Origin: Thioalkalivibrio sp. XN279
Lineage (GTDB): Bacteria > Pseudomonadota > Gammaproteobacteria > Steroidobacterales > XN24
Assembly: GCF_011089885.1 (NCBI RefSeq)
Contig: NZ_JAANBD010000027.1
Coordinates: 372,001 to 436,000, forward strand
Direction: 5' to 3'
Length of the DNA: 64,000 nucleotides
Shown here: positions 8,842-17,507 of the stretch, piece after piece
How the letters are laid out: every line of letters begins with the position of its first letter
Position numbering within the stretch: the stretch's first letter is position 1
Position numbers and translations under genes: made by a program
Notes under the pieces: model-generated
What the model was told of the DNA's origin: nothing
Databases searched by the model: none
What the model saw: the letters and a program-made list of their open reading frames with translations, nothing else

Positions 8842-10306
8842 CGCCAATCCAGTCCAGCGCCCGCAACTCGAGGTAGTCGTAGAAGGGGTTGTGCCGGATG
8901 CGCAGCAGCCAGTCGGACGGCAACAGCAGCAAGCCGCGTTCGCCCTGGATCGCCATCTGCCCCAGGAACAGCACGTCCTCGTTGTCCGGCGGGCGCTGGC
9001 CATAGAGCGGGTCGTCCGCCGGGAACGGCAGGGCCACGTGCGACAGGGAGATCACGCCGTTCGGCCAGTCGAGCCCGAGCGGCTCCGCGGCCGAAATCTC
9101 TCCGGACAGCGGCGCCTGGCGCTGCGCCACCACCACGGCGCTGTCCGCATGCTCGTTGGTCACCAGCGTGACCGCGAACGGCAGTCCCGCCGCACCCATG
9201 ACGCTGGCCGAGAGCGCCCGCGGATCGTAGACCGTCAGGACCGACTTGGCCGCGAATCGATTGATGTCGAACAGCACCAGCTCGTGGCGCCTGGCATCGA
9301 GCCGGCCGAGCAGGCGCTGCACCACGGCAGTCGTGGACACCGTGGCATCAACATCCGACTTGAACACCAGGGTCGGCGGAAAATCCGTGGCTGCGCCGCG
9401 GCGCTCCAGGTCCTCGATGCGGCGCGCGACCGAACTCGTCAGCCGGTGCACCTGCTCGCCAGCGTTGGTCGCAAAGGAGTTGTACTTGTAGGGATCGAAC
9501 TCCGGTTCGACGGCCAGCCAGCCGAGGCCGCCCAGCCCGGGGATGTGCGACAGGCGTCGCTTCCACGCCGCGAACGCAGCCGCGCGACTGATGCCGATCG
9601 CGGGAGAAACCAGCACCAGGCTTGCCGGCACCGGTGCCGCCCCCTCCTCCAGCGCCGTCACCGTGTAATCCAGCGCCAGCGTCGCGCCGTTCGAGTACCC
9701 GACGATATGAACCGGCTTCTCTCCGAGGCGGGTCGACAGGTGCTCCATGGCGAGCCGCACCGCCGCCGCCATGTCCGGGACCGAGACCGTGCGCAACCCG
9801 GCAGGCGAGGTGCCGTGGCCCGGCAGTCGCAGGCCCACAACCTGGTAGCCGCGCGCCTGCAGCGCTTCACCGAGCGCGCGCAGGCTGTAGGGCGAGTCCG
9901 ACATGCCGTGCAGCAGCAATACGCCGCCGACGGGAGCCGCCTCGGGAAGCAACTCGAAGCTGCGGTTCCAGTTCGGCTCGCGGACCGCCGGATCGGCGAT
10001 GCTGCCCTTGCTGAAGCGCACCAGCGCGTACTCGGGGCCCGTCCCGGTCTGCGCGTAGACCTTGTCCTCGAGCTGCGCGAACAGGCGCTCCTCGAGCTGC
10101 AGGTAATCCCCGAAACTGCGCACCTCTTCGGCCTTGCGCGCCGTGAACTCCTCGTCCAGCTTCTCCGTGTGCCAGGGGCTCAGCGTCGGACCCGAGCAGG
10201 CCTGCAGCAGCAGCGCGAGGCCGAGACTCGCCCAGGTCCCGCGCGAGCCTCGTTCGATTTGCCCTACCTCGGGAACAGCAGGGTGACGGTGAAGCGGAAG
10301 CCCCAT
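8825..10306 (-). CDS. Predicted lipoprotein alpha/beta hydrolase (serine aminopeptidase/lysophospholipase type)
   Basis: This 493-residue protein has a short hydrophobic segment ending in LLLQAC, a likely lipobox with Cys37, so it is probably anchored to the outer membrane. The hydrolase domain starts near residue 130 with VLLLHGMSDSPYSL. It continues with the GLRLPGHGTS cap entrance and the nucleophile elbow GYSNG (Ser205). An acidic residue in KSDVDATV and the His of SLSHVALPF near the C-terminus complete a plausible Ser-Asp-His triad. The fold resembles Hydrolase_4 enzymes acting on acylglycerols or esters; the substrate is not known. The ATG at 10306 lies inside the end of the upstream gene (43-nt overlap), and no ATG, GTG or TTG occurs in frame between it and the lipobox, so I kept it. 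Confidence 0.75.
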   Translation of the reverse strand: MGLPLHRHPAVPEVGQIERGSRGTWASLGLALLLQACSGPTLSPWHTEKLDEEFTARKAEEVRSFGDYLQLEERLFAQLEDKVYAQTGTGPEYALVRFSKGSIADPAVREPNWNRSFELLPEAAPVGGVLLLHGMSDSPYSLRALGEALQARGYQVVGLRLPGHGTSPAGLRTVSVPDMAAAVRLAMEHLSTRLGEKPVHIVGYSNGATLALDYTVTALEEGAAPVPASLVLVSPAIGISRAAAFAAWKRRLSHIPGLGGLGWLAVEPEFDPYKYNSFATNAGEQVHRLTSSVARRIEDLERRGAATDFPPTLVFKSDVDATVSTTAVVQRLLGRLDARRHELVLFDINRFAAKSVLTVYDPRALSASVMGAAGLPFAVTLVTNEHADSAVVVAQRQAPLSGEISAAEPLGLDWPNGVISLSHVALPFPADDPLYGQRPPDNEDVLFLGQMAIQGERGLLLLPSDWLLRIRHNPFYDYLELRALDWIGANAGP

Positions 10307-11082
10307 CCCTCCGGCCCGCGATCGGTGCTCTGCACCCAGTAATTCACGCCCCCTGCGACGCTCATCAGCTGGTTGCCGACGCGCGTGACCTTCGAGACTA
10401 CGCCCCGGACCGGGATCTGCCAGTCGCTGCCTTCCCAGTCATAGGTGCTCTCGGACTGCAGGGTGTAAGTCCAGGCCGTGGGCGTGGTGAACGACATGAA
10501 GGGCTGGATGAAAGTGGCGTTGATGTCGTCGCGGGCGCTTTCCCCGGCGAAGGACCAGATGTGGTTCGCCAGCACGCCGACCGTCCACTGTCCCTGCTGG
10601 CGCAGCGCGACGCCGGTCGGGCCGATGCCCCACTTGTCGGTGGTCAGCAGGTCGTCGCTTCCCGTCGGCAGCAGGAACACGGGACCGGCGCCCCAGATCC
10701 AGCCGTCCGCAGTGGGCGCCTTGGGCGAGAAAAACACGCTTTGCACCGTGTCGCCGATGCCACTCTGGCTGCCCGCACCCGGGAAGATGTCGCTCTGGTC
10801 GACGATCGGCAGGATGGTCCGCGAGATCAGGTTCCAGTCGTCATTCAGGGAGAACGGGATGACCGGCTGCAGGTTGAGCACCCACTGCTCGCCGTCGTCC
10901 ACGGGCCCGATGTTGCTGTTGTAGTTCAGCTGCAGGGGCACGCTGATCAGGGCCGCGACCGGGTTGGTGAGCTGCCGGGCCAGCTCCTGCTCGGACTCGG
11001 TCGCGAGTGCCGGCGTCGTGGCGGCGGTCGCGCCCAGCAGGACGGCGCAGATCGGGGCAACATGGTGTCTGGTTCTCGACAT
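10264..11082 (-). CDS. Outer-membrane beta-barrel, MetA-pathway/transporter-like
   Basis: The 272-residue product has a clear signal peptide (MSRTRHHVAPICAVLLGATA, cleavage near ALAT). The mature part consists of alternating strands with a C-terminal Phe-Pro-Arg end (VTLLFPR), typical of an outer-membrane barrel. Segments such as NDDWNLISRTILPI, GIGDTVQSVFFSP and WGAGPVFLLPTGSDD resemble the family of small barrels annotated as putative MetA-pathway phenol-degradation or neutral transporter proteins. It may let small hydrophobic compounds cross the outer membrane; this is inference. It has its own promoter with the shared 20-bp operator (11149-11168), and the hydrolase gene overlaps its 3' end, so both probably belong to that regulon. 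Confidence 0.7.
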   Translation of the reverse strand: MSRTRHHVAPICAVLLGATAATTPALATESEQELARQLTNPVAALISVPLQLNYNSNIGPVDDGEQWVLNLQPVIPFSLNDDWNLISRTILPIVDQSDIFPGAGSQSGIGDTVQSVFFSPKAPTADGWIWGAGPVFLLPTGSDDLLTTDKWGIGPTGVALRQQGQWTVGVLANHIWSFAGESARDDINATFIQPFMSFTTPTAWTYTLQSESTYDWEGSDWQIPVRGVVSKVTRVGNQLMSVAGGVNYWVQSTDRGPEGWGFRFTVTLLFPR

Positions 11083-11124
11083 GGTCAGGGACTCCAGGGC
11101 CGGACGGGACGTGATACCAGCCAG

Positions 11125-11168
11125 ATTCTAGTGAGCCGCCGCAGGAAGATTGTTCGGTCGCGCACAAT
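11125..11168 (-). promoter_or_regulatory. Shared Crp/Fnr-type operator plus -10 box, copy B
   Basis: Read on the minus strand, ATTGTGCGCGACCGAACAAT (11168-11149) is followed by 18 nt and then TAGAAT (11130-11125). The half-sites ATTGTGCG and CGAACAAT differ from perfect symmetry at one base. The start codon of the barrel gene lies 42 nt past the -10 box. Same geometry as the other four copies. Confidence 0.75.
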
Positions 11169-11206
11169 CAGGCGGGAACATTCAGGCGATCGGGACCAGG
11201 GCGGTC

Positions 11207-11243
11207 GTCCCCGGTCCGCCCGCGGCGCGGGCGGACCGGGGAC
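11207..11243 (-). terminator. 17-bp perfect hairpin after the alkyl sulfatase gene
   Basis: A 17-bp perfectly paired, almost pure G/C stem with a 3-nt loop (arms 11207-11223 and 11227-11243) lies 6 nt past the alkyl sulfatase stop. There is no U-tract on the minus-strand side, so it is an unusual intrinsic terminator, or a 3'-end stabiliser combined with Rho-dependent termination. Confidence 0.65.
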
Positions 11244-11249
11244 TCGGGG

Positions 11250-13349
11250 TCACTCCGCCATCAACCAGATGGCCTCCATCGGCAGCACGAACGGCCGGCC
11301 CGGCGGCACCTGGCGCTGGTCCGGCGCCGAGCCCGGGATGAACTCGAAGTCCGGGGTGAAGGTAACCATCAGGTCGCGCAGCGTGCGGATTGCAGTCCGG
11401 TCGCCGTCGAAGTGCGCCTTGCCCTCCTGGCCCAGGCTGTCGAACGTGGCGATACCCAGCATCACCCGGTTCAGGTCTGCGCGATCCAGCGTCAGCGTAA
11501 GGTCGGGCTGCGGCGCCTGGACGCCCTCGATGTTGGTCAGCGTCGCGTTGCGCAGTTCGACCAGGTACTTCTCGCCGATGTCCGGCAGCACGAGGTTGAT
11601 CGTGAGCTCCATCCCCTCGGAGCGCTTCGGGTCCATGCTGATGCCGAGGAAATCCAGCCAGAAGCCGGTCGGCATGGAGCGGATCACGTCGGCGCTGCCG
11701 GTGCTCGGGGCGGTGCCAGTCGGCATGCCGTTGCGCAGCTCGTAGACGCCCTGCAGGAAGGAATTGCGCATGCTGGTGCTCTCCATCTGGTAGCCCAGCT
11801 GCTCGTAGGCGTCGGCCAGCAGGTCACGCGCCGGCTGGTTGCGCGGCTCGGCGAACACCAGCTTGTCGAGGATCTCGACCGCGTGCAGGTACTTGCCCTG
11901 ACCGATGAGCTCACGTCCCTTGGCCATGATCTTGTCGCTGCCGCCCATCATCTCGACGTACAGCGGCGCGGAGTCGCTCGGCGAGAGGGGGATGAGCGTC
12001 GCCGGGTTGCCGTCCCAGTGGCCGAGGAACCGGTTGATCACGGCGCGTGCGTTGTTCTTCTCCGCACCGTGGTAGCTGCGCGCCGCCCACTGCTGCTGCA
12101 GGCTCTTCGGCACCTCGTACACGTTGTGAATCTCGTTGATGGTCACGCCCTGGTTGGCGTAGTGCAGCGCCTGGTTGTTGAGGTTGGCATAGGCATCGCG
12201 CTGCGTGCGCAGCACCTCCTGGATGCGGTCATTGCCCCAGCGCGGCCAGCTGTGCGAGGCGAACATCACCTCGGCCTCCTGGCCGAACTTCCACAGCATC
12301 TCGTTGATGTTCTTGGACCAGTTGAGGGCGTTGCGCACCGCCGCCCCACGCAGCGTATACACATTGTGGACGGTGCCGGTGACGACCTCCGCCGTCCACA
12401 GCGCCTTGAACTGCGGGAAGTAAGTGTTCACCTCGACCGGCGCCTCGGTGTCCGTGGCGTCGTGGAACACCATGATCACCCCGTCGAGCGTGATCTCCTC
12501 GATGTCCTCGGTGATTTCACGATTCGGCGCGATCAGGCCCACCGCGCCGCGAGCCACGTTCTTGCCGATCGACTGGTCCACGTGGCCGAAGGGATTGCGC
12601 TCCAGCAGCGTCGCGTACTGCACCTGGCTGCGCCGCGACATGACGTTGCCGGCGAACACGTTCTCAGCGATGGCCGCTTCCATGAAACCCGCGGGCGCGA
12701 TCAGCATCACCTTGCCGCTGACCACGTCCGCCTCGTCCACCACGCCGCGCACGCCGGCCCAGTGGTCGACATGCGAGTGCGAGTAGACGACGCCGACGAC
12801 CGGGCGCTCGCCGAGCGTGTCATTGATCAGCTTGAGCGCGGCCCGCGCGGTCTCAGCGGCGGTCAGCGGATCGAACACGATCCAGCCGGTGTCGCCCTTG
12901 ACGAACGTGATGTTCGCGAGGTCGAAGCCGCGCACCTGGTAGACCCGTCCGGGCACCACCTCGAAGAGCCCCCAGTTCATGTTGAGCACGGCCTGGCGCT
13001 GGAGCGAGGGGTGGATGCTCGGGAAGTCCTGTCCCGACAGCAGCCACTGGTAGCTTTCCATGTCCCAGGCGACGTGGCCGGCGTCGCCCATGATCTGCTT
13101 GTACGGCGGCGCGGTGATGAAGCCCTTCTTGGCTTCCTCGAAATCGCGCTTGTCGTCGAAGGGCAGCTCCGCCTTCAGGCCGTCGCGGAGCTCGAGGGTG
13201 AAGGTCGATGGCGGCTTGCCCTTCGGGTCGAAGTGCCCCGGCGGGTCCGCGGCAAGGGCCGGGGCAGCGACGGTCGCAGCCGCCACCAGGCAGCCGGCGC
13301 CGAGGAAAAACAGCGCAGTCCGCGCCAGTCGAGAGGTACGAGAGGCCAT
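11250..13349 (-). CDS. Secreted alkyl/aryl-sulfatase, SdsA1/YjcS type
   Basis: This enzyme family hydrolyses primary or secondary alkyl sulfates such as dodecyl sulfate to the alcohol and sulfate. The 699-residue product has a signal peptide (cleavage near ALA-AD at 33/34) and is likely periplasmic. The metallo-beta-lactamase domain carries the dinuclear zinc motif SHSHVDH (His191, His193, Asp195, His196). Further metal-site blocks are TAEVVTGTVHN and FASHSWPRWG. A helical dimerisation region follows, then a C-terminal SCP2-like domain from about residue 560 that in SdsA1 recruits hydrophobic substrate. Length matches SdsA1-type enzymes. The ATG at 13349 is preceded by GGAAGG with a 7-nt gap; an in-frame ATG at 13364 overlaps that site and is less likely. 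A LysR gene is divergent from it, the usual arrangement for a regulator and its target. Confidence 0.92.
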   Translation of the reverse strand: MASRTSRLARTALFFLGAGCLVAAATVAAPALAADPPGHFDPKGKPPSTFTLELRDGLKAELPFDDKRDFEEAKKGFITAPPYKQIMGDAGHVAWDMESYQWLLSGQDFPSIHPSLQRQAVLNMNWGLFEVVPGRVYQVRGFDLANITFVKGDTGWIVFDPLTAAETARAALKLINDTLGERPVVGVVYSHSHVDHWAGVRGVVDEADVVSGKVMLIAPAGFMEAAIAENVFAGNVMSRRSQVQYATLLERNPFGHVDQSIGKNVARGAVGLIAPNREITEDIEEITLDGVIMVFHDATDTEAPVEVNTYFPQFKALWTAEVVTGTVHNVYTLRGAAVRNALNWSKNINEMLWKFGQEAEVMFASHSWPRWGNDRIQEVLRTQRDAYANLNNQALHYANQGVTINEIHNVYEVPKSLQQQWAARSYHGAEKNNARAVINRFLGHWDGNPATLIPLSPSDSAPLYVEMMGGSDKIMAKGRELIGQGKYLHAVEILDKLVFAEPRNQPARDLLADAYEQLGYQMESTSMRNSFLQGVYELRNGMPTGTAPSTGSADVIRSMPTGFWLDFLGISMDPKRSEGMELTINLVLPDIGEKYLVELRNATLTNIEGVQAPQPDLTLTLDRADLNRVMLGIATFDSLGQEGKAHFDGDRTAIRTLRDLMVTFTPDFEFIPGSAPDQRQVPPGRPFVLPMEAIWLMAE

Positions 13350-13510
13350 GGCAATACCTTCCATGAATACACGGGGGAGGCACCAAGTATCGGGACGGGC
13401 TCAGAGCCCCGTCTAATGCTTTTGTGGTCAATCACCCATGCCTTTTTCGCTGCCCGGGGCCTGGCCCGATAGGCGGTGCATTCTCGTGCCGTGGCTGATA
13501 CCTTTTGCGC
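13350..13510. promoter_or_regulatory. Divergent control region between alkyl sulfatase and LysR genes
   Basis: The 161-nt gap between divergent starts contains an imperfect inverted repeat, GACGGGCTCAGAGCCCCGTC at 13394-13413, about 45 nt upstream of the sulfatase start. It is a candidate LysR-type operator. The 20-bp repeat shared by the neighbouring promoters is not present here. Confidence 0.35.
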
Positions 13511-14479
13511 ATGCGTTTCAAGCTCCGCCAGCTGTCCCACGCCCTCGCCGTCTGGAAGCACCACAGCTTCCGGCGGGCTGCCGAGGAGCAGCACATCTCC
13601 CAGCCGGCCCTGTCACGCAGTATCCACAACCTCGAGGAATCCCTCGGCGTGCAGCTGTTCGACCGGGAGGCCACCGAGGTCACCCTGACCGCCTTCGGCG
13701 AGGTCTTCCTCCACCGGGCCCAGGCCCTGCTGGTCGAGGCCGACGAGCTCGAGCGGGAGATGAACCTCATGAAGGGCCTGGGCGTCGGGCGGTTCTCCGT
13801 CGCCATGGGCGCCTATGCCGCCCGGGTCGCCGGAGTGCCCGCGCTGGCGCAGCTGCTGGCGGAGCATCCGGGCCTGCAGGTCCGGGTCGAGAACCAGAAC
13901 TGGCGGGACACCGAACGGCTGGTGCGCAACCGGCAGGTGGACCTGGGCTTCGGCGAGCTCGCCCACCTGCAGGAAGCCTCGGAGCTGCACGTGGAATCGG
14001 TCGGCCAGCACGAGGTGGTTTTTTTCTGCCGGGCCGGTCATCCGCTGCTGAACCCGACCACCCCGGTTTCAGCCGGGGACATCGACGCTTATCCCTTCGT
14101 CGGCCCCCCGGTCCCCTACCGCCTGGCGCACCTGTTTCCGCGCAACGGCACGGTGGACGAGAAGACCGGGGACATCTTCCCGCCGATCGTCGTCGAGGAA
14201 CTCAACGCGGTGTGCGCTATCGTGGCCAGGACAGACGGCCTCGGCGCCGCAATTCCGGTCGCGATCGAGGACCGGCTGCGTAGCGGCGAGATTGCGGTAG
14301 TGCCATTCCAGGCACCCTGGCTGCGGGTGGATTACGGTTTCATCCGGCTCGCGGCCCGCAGCGTGTCGCCCGCCGCGGCGGCTTTCATGGCGCTGGTCCG
14401 GGCGGCCGAGCCCGAGCTCGAGCAGCGCAACCGGGCGCTGATGGCAGAGCTGTTCGGTCGCGCAGCCCCGGCGACCTGA
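13511..14479 (+). CDS. LysR-family transcriptional regulator 1
   Basis: A 322-residue LysR-type activator with an N-terminal winged helix-turn-helix (FRRAAEEQHISQPALSRSI, about residues 19-37) and a C-terminal effector-binding domain of the LysR_substrate type. It is divergent from the alkyl sulfatase gene and probably regulates it. It is strikingly similar along its whole length to the LysR gene at 22151 (shared blocks SQPALSRSIHNLEE, MKGLGVGR, VRNRQVD, PWLRVDYGFI), so the two are recent paralogues. A TTG two codons upstream (13505) is an alternative start; both paralogues have this TTG-NNN-ATG layout. Its effector is unknown; a sulfate ester or its alcohol would be a reasonable guess. Confidence 0.9.
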   Translation: MRFKLRQLSHALAVWKHHSFRRAAEEQHISQPALSRSIHNLEESLGVQLFDREATEVTLTAFGEVFLHRAQALLVEADELEREMNLMKGLGVGRFSVAMGAYAARVAGVPALAQLLAEHPGLQVRVENQNWRDTERLVRNRQVDLGFGELAHLQEASELHVESVGQHEVVFFCRAGHPLLNPTTPVSAGDIDAYPFVGPPVPYRLAHLFPRNGTVDEKTGDIFPPIVVEELNAVCAIVARTDGLGAAIPVAIEDRLRSGEIAVVPFQAPWLRVDYGFIRLAARSVSPAAAAFMALVRAAEPELEQRNRALMAELFGRAAPAT

Positions 14480-14526
14480 GGACCGTCACCCGCCCGCCGC
14501 GTGCGGGCCGTGCACGGGCGCTCCCG

Positions 14527-14570
14527 ATTGTGCGAATTCGCACAATGTTCCAAGGAACTCTCCCTAGAAT
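14527..14570 (+). promoter_or_regulatory. Shared Crp/Fnr-type operator plus -10 box, copy A (perfect palindrome)
   Basis: ATTGTGCGAATTCGCACAAT at 14527-14546 is a perfect 20-bp palindrome. It is followed by 18 nt and TAGAAT (14565-14570). With the -10 box at -12 to -7, the palindrome centre falls at about -40.5, the class II activator position. The DUF1254 gene starts at 14612 after a leader of about 35 nt. Confidence 0.8.
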
Positions 14571-14611
14571 CGAGCTCAAACCCACGCATGTGGGCATGGG
14601 AGGGTCAGGTC

Positions 14612-16012
14612 GTGTCTGGATCAAGATTCCTGGAGGGCTGGCTCGCTGCCGGCCTGCTGGTTGCTGCTGCAGCATTCTCACCGGCGCGCGCCGCCGAGCC
14701 CGCGCAGGACGAGAACCTCGCCTACACCGTCGGCGTACAGGCCTACATCAGCCACTTTCCGCTGATGGACCTGTACCGGACGCTGTGGGAGACGTCGTTC
14801 GACCCCGGCCGCGGCCACGACCGGACGCTGAACGAGTACTTCGTCTTCGACCGCCTGATCACGAGCAAGGACGACTGGGTCATCACGCCCAACAACGACA
14901 CGATCTACCTGCGCGCCTTCCTCGACCTGCGCGCCGAACCGGTCGTCCTCGTGATCCCGCCGATGGGCGACCGGCAGTACTGGGTGCCCGTCAGCGACAT
15001 GCACCACGATTTCGACGCCAACCTGTCGTGGGACACGGTCGGCACCCGCGGCGGCGCCTTTGCCTTGTGCGCGCCCGGCTGGCAGGGCGTGCTGCCCGAG
15101 GGCGTGCAGCGGGTCGACATGGGCACGCCGATCATCTGGACGCTGCCCCGCATCGCCGTTGACGGCGACCCGGACCTGCCCGCAGCGGTTGCGCTACAGA
15201 AGGGCTTCAAGCTCGTCCCGCTCAGCCAGTGGGGCGCGGACAAGGTCACCCGGCCCAAGCCGAATCCGGCCGACTTCCCGCGCTTCACGCGCCACGAACT
15301 GACCAACGCGAAGGCCTACTTCACGACCCTCAACCAGGTGCTTCGGCTCTCGCCCCGCCTCGGCAACCCGATGGACGACGCGATGGCCGGCTGGCTGCGC
15401 GAGATCGGCATGGACCCGGCCACCGGCTTCGACTGGGACAAGCTCTCGCCCCAGGCGCAACGCGGCCTTGAACGGGCCACGGCAGACGCGCACCGGATCA
15501 TCGCGCAACGCATGCCGCGGGCCGTGCCCGTCGAGAACAACTGGCAGCTCGCCCGCCTGGCCAAGCGCAAGAGCGGCGATCCCGTCATCGCGGCTGCCGC
15601 GTCGATGCTCGGGCTGCTGTGGAACCCGGCCGAGATCAGCACCTATGACGTCGCCTTCGTCGACGGCGCCGGCGTGCCGCTGGATGGCGCCAACCGCTAC
15701 GTCCTGCGCTACGCCCCGCCACCGCCGGTCGCGGGCTTCTGGTCGGTCACGATGTACTCGGCCGAGAACCAGCTCTTTGTCCCCAACCCCATCGACCGCT
15801 ACTCATTCGGCGACCGCACGAGGGGAATCGTGTACGAGGAGGACGGCACGCTCGAGGTCTTCCTCCAGCACGCGGAACCGACCGATCCGAAAGAGCGGGC
15901 GAACTGGCTGCCCGCGCCCCAGGGGCGTTTCTACCTCGTGACGCGGCACTACTCACCGCGCCCGCCGATCCTGACCGGCGACTGGCTGCCGCCGGCCATC
16001 ACCAAGCGCTGA
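14612..16012 (+). CDS. Exported DUF1254/DUF1214 protein 1
   Basis: A 466-residue exported protein with an N-terminal DUF1254 domain (TPNNDTIYLRAFLDL at about residues 93-107) and a C-terminal DUF1214 domain (GFWSVTMYS, then GRFYLVTRHYSPRPP). The biochemical function of the family is not known to me. The GTG start at 14612 is preceded by GGAGGG with a 7-nt gap and puts the signal peptide at the N-terminus (LLVAAAAFSPARA, cut before AEP); upstream in-frame ATGs would place it far inside. It is the first gene of an operon with a second DUF1254 gene and a PhoX gene, driven by operator copy A. It is the most divergent of the four DUF1254 proteins in this block. Confidence 0.85.
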   Translation: MSGSRFLEGWLAAGLLVAAAAFSPARAAEPAQDENLAYTVGVQAYISHFPLMDLYRTLWETSFDPGRGHDRTLNEYFVFDRLITSKDDWVITPNNDTIYLRAFLDLRAEPVVLVIPPMGDRQYWVPVSDMHHDFDANLSWDTVGTRGGAFALCAPGWQGVLPEGVQRVDMGTPIIWTLPRIAVDGDPDLPAAVALQKGFKLVPLSQWGADKVTRPKPNPADFPRFTRHELTNAKAYFTTLNQVLRLSPRLGNPMDDAMAGWLREIGMDPATGFDWDKLSPQAQRGLERATADAHRIIAQRMPRAVPVENNWQLARLAKRKSGDPVIAAAASMLGLLWNPAEISTYDVAFVDGAGVPLDGANRYVLRYAPPPPVAGFWSVTMYSAENQLFVPNPIDRYSFGDRTRGIVYEEDGTLEVFLQHAEPTDPKERANWLPAPQGRFYLVTRHYSPRPPILTGDWLPPAITKR

Positions 16013-16031
16013 ATTTCACGGAGCTGTTGCC

Positions 16032-17504
16032 ATGAAGCACATGAACCATCTCGCCATCGCCTGCGTCTGCGCAGTCGCTGCATGGGCACCGCTGGCCAAT
16101 GCGGCCGAGCCGGCCCGACATGAAACCCGCGCCGGCGTGCTCGAATTCGAAGCCAACGGCTATCCGACCGACGCCACCGTCGAGCGCGTGCGCGAAGAGG
16201 TCGACTACCAGCGCGCCGTGCAGGCCTACATCCATTACCTTCCGGCCGTCGGCTTCCAGACGTTTCGCAACGCGCATTTTGGCCCTCTCGGCGGCAAGGC
16301 GGGTGACTTGGTCATTTACCGCACTACCGAGCAGAAACTGCCCATCCTGACCCCGAACGACACCACGACCTACATTGTCAGCTGGGCCGAACTGAGCGAC
16401 ACCGGTGGCCTGCTCATGTACGAGGTGCCGCCCGGGCCCACCGGCGGCGGCGTTCTCGATATCTGGCAGCGGCCGGTCTCGGATACCGGCATGGTCGGCC
16501 CGGACCGCGGCCGGGGCGGTAAGTTCCTGATCGTGCTCGAAGGCACGCCGGTTCCCGAAAATCACGGGGCCGATTTTGTCATCACTTCCAAGGCCAACAC
16601 GGTGTTCATCGGCACCCGCATCCTGACCCCGGACCCGGAGGAAGGGGAGCGCATTCTCAAGGCGCACAAGATCCATGGCCTCGGCCAGGAGTCGAAAATC
16701 CGCATCTTCGAGGCGCCGAACCGGGACTGGTGGAACTACCAGCCCCGCGGACTGGAATACTGGCGGCTGGTCCACGAGGTACTTCAGATCAATCCGATCG
16801 AAGAGCGCGACATGGCCGTGCTGCAGGGGTTGAGGAACCTCGGCATCGAAAAGGGCAAGCCATTCAATCCGACGCCCTACCAGCAGGAAATACTCACCGA
16901 GGCGGTGCTGGTCGGCGAGACCTGGGCAATGGGCAACAGCTTTTTCAAGCGGGACCCGGTCAGGCACTGGACCGATGATCCGAAGTCCCAGTGGCAGTAC
17001 ATCCTGTTCATGGAAAGTCCGCTCGACCATATGGCCGCGACCCACATGGAGATTGATGCGCGATCTGCCTATTTCTACGAGGCCATCACCGTCACCGAGG
17101 CCAACACGACACCGATCGTCGACGCCGGCATCCAGTACCTCGCTTCGTACAAGGACGACGCTGGCCGGTGGCTGGACGGCGCGAAGACCTACGAACTGGT
17201 CGTGCCGAAGGACGTGCCGATGCTGAACTTCTGGTCGGTCGTCCTTTACGACGTCGACACCCGCGGCATGATCATCAACCCGCAGGGCAAGACCGAGGTC
17301 AACAGCCGCCAACCGCTGGTCGCCAACGCCGACGGCGCCGTGCGCCTGGTGTTCTCCCCCGAGAAGCCGGACGGCGTGCCCGAGGCCAACTGGATCCAGA
17401 CCAACCCGGAGAAGGGCTGGTTCACCTATTTCCGCTGGTACTCGCCGACGAAGGCGTTCTTCGACCGCTCGTGGAAGATGGGCAACATCGTCGAGATCGA
17501 GTGA
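16032..17504 (+). CDS. Exported DUF1254/DUF1214 protein 2
   Basis: A 490-residue exported protein with a signal peptide (cut after PLANA), a DUF1254 domain with LTPNDTTTY at about 112-120, and a DUF1214 domain ending in KGWFTYFRWYSPTKAFFD. The middle part carries the MVGPDRGRGGKFLIV block that is also found, with variation, in the copies at 19602 and 23928. The gene starts 19 nt after protein 1 and ends 3 nt before the PhoX gene, so it is inside the same operon. Its ribosome-binding leader and signal peptide are nearly identical to those of the copy at 19602. Confidence 0.88.
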   Translation: MKHMNHLAIACVCAVAAWAPLANAAEPARHETRAGVLEFEANGYPTDATVERVREEVDYQRAVQAYIHYLPAVGFQTFRNAHFGPLGGKAGDLVIYRTTEQKLPILTPNDTTTYIVSWAELSDTGGLLMYEVPPGPTGGGVLDIWQRPVSDTGMVGPDRGRGGKFLIVLEGTPVPENHGADFVITSKANTVFIGTRILTPDPEEGERILKAHKIHGLGQESKIRIFEAPNRDWWNYQPRGLEYWRLVHEVLQINPIEERDMAVLQGLRNLGIEKGKPFNPTPYQQEILTEAVLVGETWAMGNSFFKRDPVRHWTDDPKSQWQYILFMESPLDHMAATHMEIDARSAYFYEAITVTEANTTPIVDAGIQYLASYKDDAGRWLDGAKTYELVVPKDVPMLNFWSVVLYDVDTRGMIINPQGKTEVNSRQPLVANADGAVRLVFSPEKPDGVPEANWIQTNPEKGWFTYFRWYSPTKAFFDRSWKMGNIVEIE

Positions 17505-17507
17505 GCG

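Noticed and set aside
11412-13472. 686-codon plus-strand frame opposite the alkyl sulfatase gene
   Set aside because: Antisense shadow: low-complexity composition, no motif, while the minus strand encodes a complete sulfatase with zinc ligands.
14527-14546. Operator copies as classical CRP or FNR sites
   Set aside because: The half-site TTGTGCG matches neither TGTGA with 6-bp spacing nor TTGAT with 4-bp spacing, and the constant position relative to TAGAAT points to a dedicated regulator.
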